Assembly: GCF_003385455.1 (NCBI RefSeq)
Contig: NZ_QNUF01000025.1
Location: forward strand, 19,272-83,271
DNA from: Chryseobacterium rhizosphaerae
Lineage (GTDB): Bacteria; Bacteroidota; Bacteroidia; Flavobacteriales; Weeksellaceae
Length of the DNA stretch: 64,000 nt
Direction: 5' to 3'
Part shown: positions 60,595 to 64,000 of the stretch, in pieces
Layout: every line of letters starts with the position of its first letter
Position numbering within the stretch: position 1 is the first letter of the stretch
Notes under the pieces: generated by a model
The model's input: the letters and a program-made list of their open reading frames with translations, nothing else
The model's database searches: none
What the model was told of the DNA's origin: nothing
Position numbers and translations under genes: made by a program

Positions 60595-61176
60595 TTATTT
60601 TTTATTAATATCTCTTCTGATCCGGCTCAACGAACTGTCTTTAATTCCCAGATAAGAAGCAATTACTTTCAACGGAACATGCTGAAATATATCAGGATCT
60701 TTCTTCATCAGATTGAAATACCTTGTAGCAGCCTTTTGGCTGGCCATCTCTATCAACCTGTCATGGATCTGATAATAGTTTACCACGAAAAGAAGCCTGC
60801 TGAACTCTCTGAATTCCGGGATATTATGAAAATTGTGCTGTACGTTTTCTAAACCCGTCGCCCAAAAACTACAGTCTGTAACCGTCTGATAGACTTCTTT
60901 AGTGGGCTGCTGTCTGAAGAAGGATAAAAAATCATTTACAAAACATGGGGCTGCATAAATATTGGTGGTAATTTCTTCGTTATCTTCATTCAGTATATAG
61001 GAACGGACATAGCCTTTTTCCAAAAAATAGGTTTTGGTACTGATGGTATCTTTATCCAGCAAAATAGTATTGGCTTTTAGATCAAAATGATTGAATGTTT
61101 CTGTAATTTTTTCAACCACTTCCTCTTCAATACTGAATAAGGAATGAAAATAATTGTTGATTGATGATTTATTCAT
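60595..61176 (-). CDS. Crp/Fnr-family regulator
   Basis: 193 residues: cyclic-nucleotide-binding-like domain (FDLKANTILLDKDTISTKTY, FLEKGYVRSYIL) and a C-terminal helix-turn-helix (HVPLKVIASYLGIKDSSLSRIRRDI, given as residues 168-190). No cysteine set for an Fe-S cluster, so it is not an oxygen sensor of the Fnr type. Its stop lies 64 bp upstream of the ketopantoate reductase start, so it may share the transcript or control it. Confidence 0.85.
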   Translation of the reverse strand: MNKSSINNYFHSLFSIEEEVVEKITETFNHFDLKANTILLDKDTISTKTYFLEKGYVRSYILNEDNEEITTNIYAAPCFVNDFLSFFRQQPTKEVYQTVTDCSFWATGLENVQHNFHNIPEFREFSRLLFVVNYYQIHDRLIEMASQKAATRYFNLMKKDPDIFQHVPLKVIASYLGIKDSSLSRIRRDINKK

Positions 61177-61288
61177 TACAATAAGTACTCAACACGAACA
61201 TTTTAGCTATCCGACTGAGCAAAAGTACTATTTTTTATTACAGTTTTATTTTAAAAAGACTGTAATGGGTTTAAAAACGTTATAAAGA

Positions 61289-61340
61289 CCACCCCGTCAA
61301 AAATTCTTTGAATTTTCGCCACCCCTATAGCGGAGGGGAA
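61289..61340. repeat. Intergenic repeat element of the Flavobacteriia type
   Basis: ACCACCCCGTCAAAAATTC, TTTGAATTTTCGCCACCCC, then TATAGCGGAGGGGAA. It has two hairpins: AAAAATTC/GAATTTT and CCCCT/AGGGG. I recall this as an interspersed repeat in Chryseobacterium-type genomes; copy number cannot be checked here. Confidence 0.6.
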
Positions 61341-61384
61341 TATGTAGACCTTCAATGGTAACAGTAGTGAAAACCAGATTTTTT

Positions 61385-62206
61385 TTATTTTAGTTTCACG
61401 GCTTTAGTTGCCATAAAGGTTGGCAGGTATTTATCAATTAAAAACCTCGGATTCGGCTGCATTTCTTCTGTAAAATCTTCAATTATAAAACCGGCTTTTA
61501 GCTGTCCTCCGATAAGGTCTGAAAGTGTATGACCAAAAACCAAAGCTTCTTTGTTCTCCAGTTTTCCGGTAATTTGCTGCTGGTTAAGATCTCTGATATC
61601 TGCATAGGGCAAAGTATATTTTGGTCTTATGATTCCATCTGTCATATCCTGAGGATTCCGGTCTGCTACAAAAACAACAGGATTAAAAAAACTTGCCAGT
61701 AGAACCCCTCCTTTTTTTAATACCCTAAAGGCTTCTTTCCAAACAGGATTAACATCTTCCACGTAATGATTGGAAATCGGATGAAATACAATATCAAAGG
61801 ATTCATCTTCAAAAATACTAAGATCGGTCATATCTCCCTGAACGGTTTTCAATGTGAGCCCATCACGTTCGGCAACTTGTTCATCCTGTCTCAGCTGTTC
61901 GTCAGAAATATCAAAAACCACAACGGAAGCTCCCGCTGCAGCCAATACCGGCGCCTGCTGTCCTCCTGCTGAAGCCAGGCACAAAATTTTCTTCTCCCTG
62001 ATTTCTCCCAACCATTTTTTGTCCAATGGCTTAGGAGTCAGATGAACGTCCCATTTTCCTTCTTTAGCATGAGCAATCAGTTCTGCGCTTACAGGCTGCG
62101 ACCACTCGTTCTGTTCCAAAGCCTGTTTATTCCATGCAGATTCGTTATGTTGTAAAAAATCTATTTCCTGTTCTTGCATATCCTTTTCTTTTTCATTGTA
62201 CATCAT
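61385..62206 (-). CDS. SAM-dependent methyltransferase (class I)
   Basis: 273 residues; the true start may be the second or third Met (62203 or 62179). Methyltransferase core: KILCLASAGGQQAPVLAAAG (motif I variant), VVVFDISDEQLRQDEQVAER, LKTVQGDMTDLSIFEDESFD, and EAFRVLKKGGVLLASFFNP. Resembles UbiE/small-molecule methyltransferases; substrate unknown. Monocistronic. Confidence 0.88.
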   Translation of the reverse strand: MMYNEKEKDMQEQEIDFLQHNESAWNKQALEQNEWSQPVSAELIAHAKEGKWDVHLTPKPLDKKWLGEIREKKILCLASAGGQQAPVLAAAGASVVVFDISDEQLRQDEQVAERDGLTLKTVQGDMTDLSIFEDESFDIVFHPISNHYVEDVNPVWKEAFRVLKKGGVLLASFFNPVVFVADRNPQDMTDGIIRPKYTLPYADIRDLNQQQITGKLENKEALVFGHTLSDLIGGQLKAGFIIEDFTEEMQPNPRFLIDKYLPTFMATKAVKLK

Positions 62207-62415
62207 AAGCTATTTACAATGCATTACATCAACCAAATATAAGGACTTTAACGCTGACTGCCATTGGGTTTACTCTATATTTTGAAAGAAAAAAACTAAT
62301 CGTAATATTTTTTTATTCCGATTAAATAAATGCAAGGTCTTGCTAGGTGTTTTCTTTTGCTTTTTATTGTGTAACAAACTTCATAATCCTGCTACTCATT
62401 GATAAACAAAACACT

Positions 62416-62592
62416 ATGAAAAAGATATTTAACGAACTGACTCAAATAAAAGCTAAAGATCTTCTTCCCTTTTTGATAGAAAAAGCTCAGAAAAGTCCTT
62501 CTTTTGGAATTATTATTATTTCCATTTCTGCTTTATTGATATTTACCGCCGGAAAAAGTTTTGGAAAGTTCTTATATTTACTTACAAACTAA
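62416..62592 (+). CDS. Small single-helix membrane protein
   Basis: 58 residues from the ATG at 62416 (the frame extends upstream to 62347 without a good start). N-terminal amphipathic part MKKIFNELTQIKAKDLLPFL, and a membrane helix GIIIISISALLIFTAG, then a short tail. No family recognised; the gene is plausible but small. Confidence 0.5.
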   Translation: MKKIFNELTQIKAKDLLPFLIEKAQKSPSFGIIIISISALLIFTAGKSFGKFLYLLTN

Positions 62593-62678
62593 CACTATTC
62601 CTTCAGCAATCCGTCTTTCATTCATTTCTCCCGGCGAGTTGTGAACCGGAAAAACTATAATATAAATCCCTTCTTATC

Positions 62679-63626
62679 TTATAGCTCCACTACTACTTTC
62701 CCTATAGTACGTCCTGTTTCAACCTGTAGATGAGCCTGTCTCATTTCATCAAAACGGAATACATGAGAGATATGTGGCCTTATAATGCCTTTTTCTAATA
62801 AGGAAGCAATATGCTGCATATCCCGTCCACTGGAATACACCGCCATAAAGTAGCAGGCATGCAGTTTTTTTTCCTGGGCAGCCATTTCATCTTCCAATGT
62901 ATGACCGGATGGCAAGGTAACGATACTACCGAAGGGCTTCAAAACCTGAACTGATTTTTGGAAGTTGTCTCCTCCAATAGATTCTAACACAAAATCAATG
63001 TCATCAAGTATGTTTTCAAAACGGGTTGTTTTATAATCAATATGCTCGTCGGCTCCCAGCCCCAGTACAAAATCCCGGTTAGACGCTGAAGACGTTGCCG
63101 TTACATGCGCACCTATATGTTTTGCTATCTGTACGGCAAAGTGCCCTACTCCTCCTGAAGCAGCATGGATCAGGACTTTATCTGTAGTTCTCAGTTTTCC
63201 ATAGCTATCAAATGCCTGCCATGCAGTAAGTGCTGCCAATGTGCTGGCGGCAGCTTCAATATGAGTGATATTTTTAGGTTTAACAGCCAGTTGATCTGCC
63301 GGAGCTGCTACGTATTCTGCATAAGCTTTTCCATGCCCCACAAAATTGATCATCCCAAACACCTCATCCCCGACTTGAAATTGACTTACCTCATTACCTA
63401 GCTCTACAACCACACCGGAAATGTCCCAACCTAGAATTAACGGATTATATTGTGCCAGATCTTCAGCCAGAGGAGCGTGCCTGCTGCGGACTTTAACATC
63501 CACCGGATTGATGCTGACAGCCTTTACTCTGATAAGGACCTCTTTATCTTTTATGACCGGTTTTTCAATCTCTCTTTCAACAAGGTTTTCTACATCTCCA
63601 AATTTTTCCAGTACTATTGCTTTCAT
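62679..63626 (-). CDS. NADP-dependent quinone-oxidoreductase-like MDR protein
   Basis: 315 residues. Medium-chain dehydrogenase without the structural zinc cysteines: SINPVDVKVRSRHAPLAED, GWDISGVVVELG, HAASGGVGHFAVQIAKHIG (NADPH loop) and TSSASNRDFVLGLGADEHID. Cytoplasmic quinone or enone reductase. Promoter region contains a palindrome (63663-63682) that may be a regulator site. Confidence 0.88.
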   Translation of the reverse strand: MKAIVLEKFGDVENLVEREIEKPVIKDKEVLIRVKAVSINPVDVKVRSRHAPLAEDLAQYNPLILGWDISGVVVELGNEVSQFQVGDEVFGMINFVGHGKAYAEYVAAPADQLAVKPKNITHIEAAASTLAALTAWQAFDSYGKLRTTDKVLIHAASGGVGHFAVQIAKHIGAHVTATSSASNRDFVLGLGADEHIDYKTTRFENILDDIDFVLESIGGDNFQKSVQVLKPFGSIVTLPSGHTLEDEMAAQEKKLHACYFMAVYSSGRDMQHIASLLEKGIIRPHISHVFRFDEMRQAHLQVETGRTIGKVVVEL

Positions 63627-63646
63627 ATGTCATTGTAATCTACCTG

Positions 63647-63682
63647 CAAAAATAGACTGGACATACCTTTAAAAACAGGTAT
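63647..63682 (-). promoter_or_regulatory. Promoter element and palindrome of the MDR gene
   Basis: -7 box TATTTTTG on the minus strand (63647-63654) and, 8 bp further, ATACCT-TTAAAAAC-AGGTAT (63663-63682). The palindrome covers where the -33 box should be, as expected for an HxlR- or TetR-type operator. Confidence 0.5.
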
Positions 63683-63871
63683 ATTTTAAGGATATTTGGG
63701 TATATAATGACTTAAACCGTTCAACCCTCCTGACTTTTATAATTAAAATAATTCTTCTTAATCAGTCATTTTTTTAAACATTTAAAAGGAATATCAAAAA
63801 CTTAAACATCATTTAAAAACAGAAAATATTCAATTGATTATCAGACAAATAAACATTTAAACATCAAAGAA

Positions 63872-63892
63872 AACCTGCCGTAAAGGCAGGTT
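63872..63892 (-). terminator. Intrinsic terminator
   Basis: AACCTGCC, 5-nt loop, GGCAGGTT; on the minus strand followed by TTCTTTG. It closes a minus-strand gene ending at 63912. Confidence 0.7.
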
Positions 63893-63911
63893 AATATTAC
63901 TTCGGATTTTA

Positions 63912-64000
63912 TTATCTAATGGTTATTAGAACAGTATACTGATCATCTGTTGAAAATAGTAGACAAAGGTCATCTTTATAATTATCTTCAGTATAAAATT
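63912..64000 (-). CDS. C-terminal end of an unidentified gene (partial)
   Basis: Open minus frame from the right edge: FYTEDNYKDDLCLLFSTDDQ, then YTVLITIR and two stops (TAATAA). A strong hairpin follows 20 bp on, supporting a real gene end. Too short to identify. Confidence 0.45.
   Translation of the reverse strand, partial: FYTEDNYKDDLCLLFSTDDQYTVLITIR

Overview
The window comes from a low-GC member of the Bacteroidota, most likely Chryseobacterium or a close relative in the Weeksellaceae. Evidence: type 9 secretion (T9SS) sorting tails, TonB-dependent receptors with carboxypeptidase-like N-domains, a FecI/FecR pair, lipoproteins ending in SC, and Bacteroidota promoters of the form TTG-N18/19-TAnnTTTG. 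No rRNA, tRNA, CRISPR array or intact transposase was found.

Layout. 1-3.8 kb: the 5' part of a sodium:solute symporter and an M1 aminopeptidase. 3.8-12.4 kb: a polymorphic-toxin accessory array. It holds three promoterless Rhs toxin-tip/immunity modules, three immunity-only or immunity-like leftovers, damaged copies of the Rhs core, decayed C-terminal fragments of a REP-associated (RAYT) transposase, and REP-like palindromes. 12.4-29.1 kb: a tightly packed minus-strand operon of a repeat protein, a coiled-coil tail-fibre-like protein, a T9SS subtilase, a T9SS cargo protein and a 3272-residue SpvB/TcdB/Rhs toxin with its immunity gene. A membrane-anchored AraC-type regulator diverges from it.

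29.7-39.8 kb: a JmjC-like cupin, a 7-bp tandem repeat, a membrane protein, a TetR regulator, an ECF41-type sigma factor with an azoreductase and two SnoaL-like proteins, then a TonB receptor with a beta-propeller phytase. 39.8-47.1 kb: a short UvrA-like ATPase divergent from a MarR regulator, a fatty-acid-hydroxylase-family membrane protein, and S41 peptidase, lipoprotein and T9SS genes. 47.2-54.0 kb: a FecI/FecR-regulated TonB receptor locus. 54.1-58.5 kb: a SufR-like regulator divergent from a redox operon (superoxide dismutase, DUF2480, FMN reductase, ferredoxin reductase, two ferredoxins). 58.6-64 kb: ordinary single genes.

The most notable system is the Rhs locus. One expressed full-length toxin sits upstream of a row of silent alternative tips, each with its immunity gene. 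The core remnant before every silent tip carries the same frameshifting insertion, absent from the active gene, while keeping about 200 bp of near-identical sequence through which tips could be exchanged. Two smaller regulatory findings are direct sequence observations: a matched promoter pair (GTCACG-N17-GTCTTA) before the ECF41 sigma gene and the azoreductase gene, and a perfect 11-bp inverted repeat over the superoxide dismutase promoter that recurs in degenerate form in front of the SufR-like regulator.
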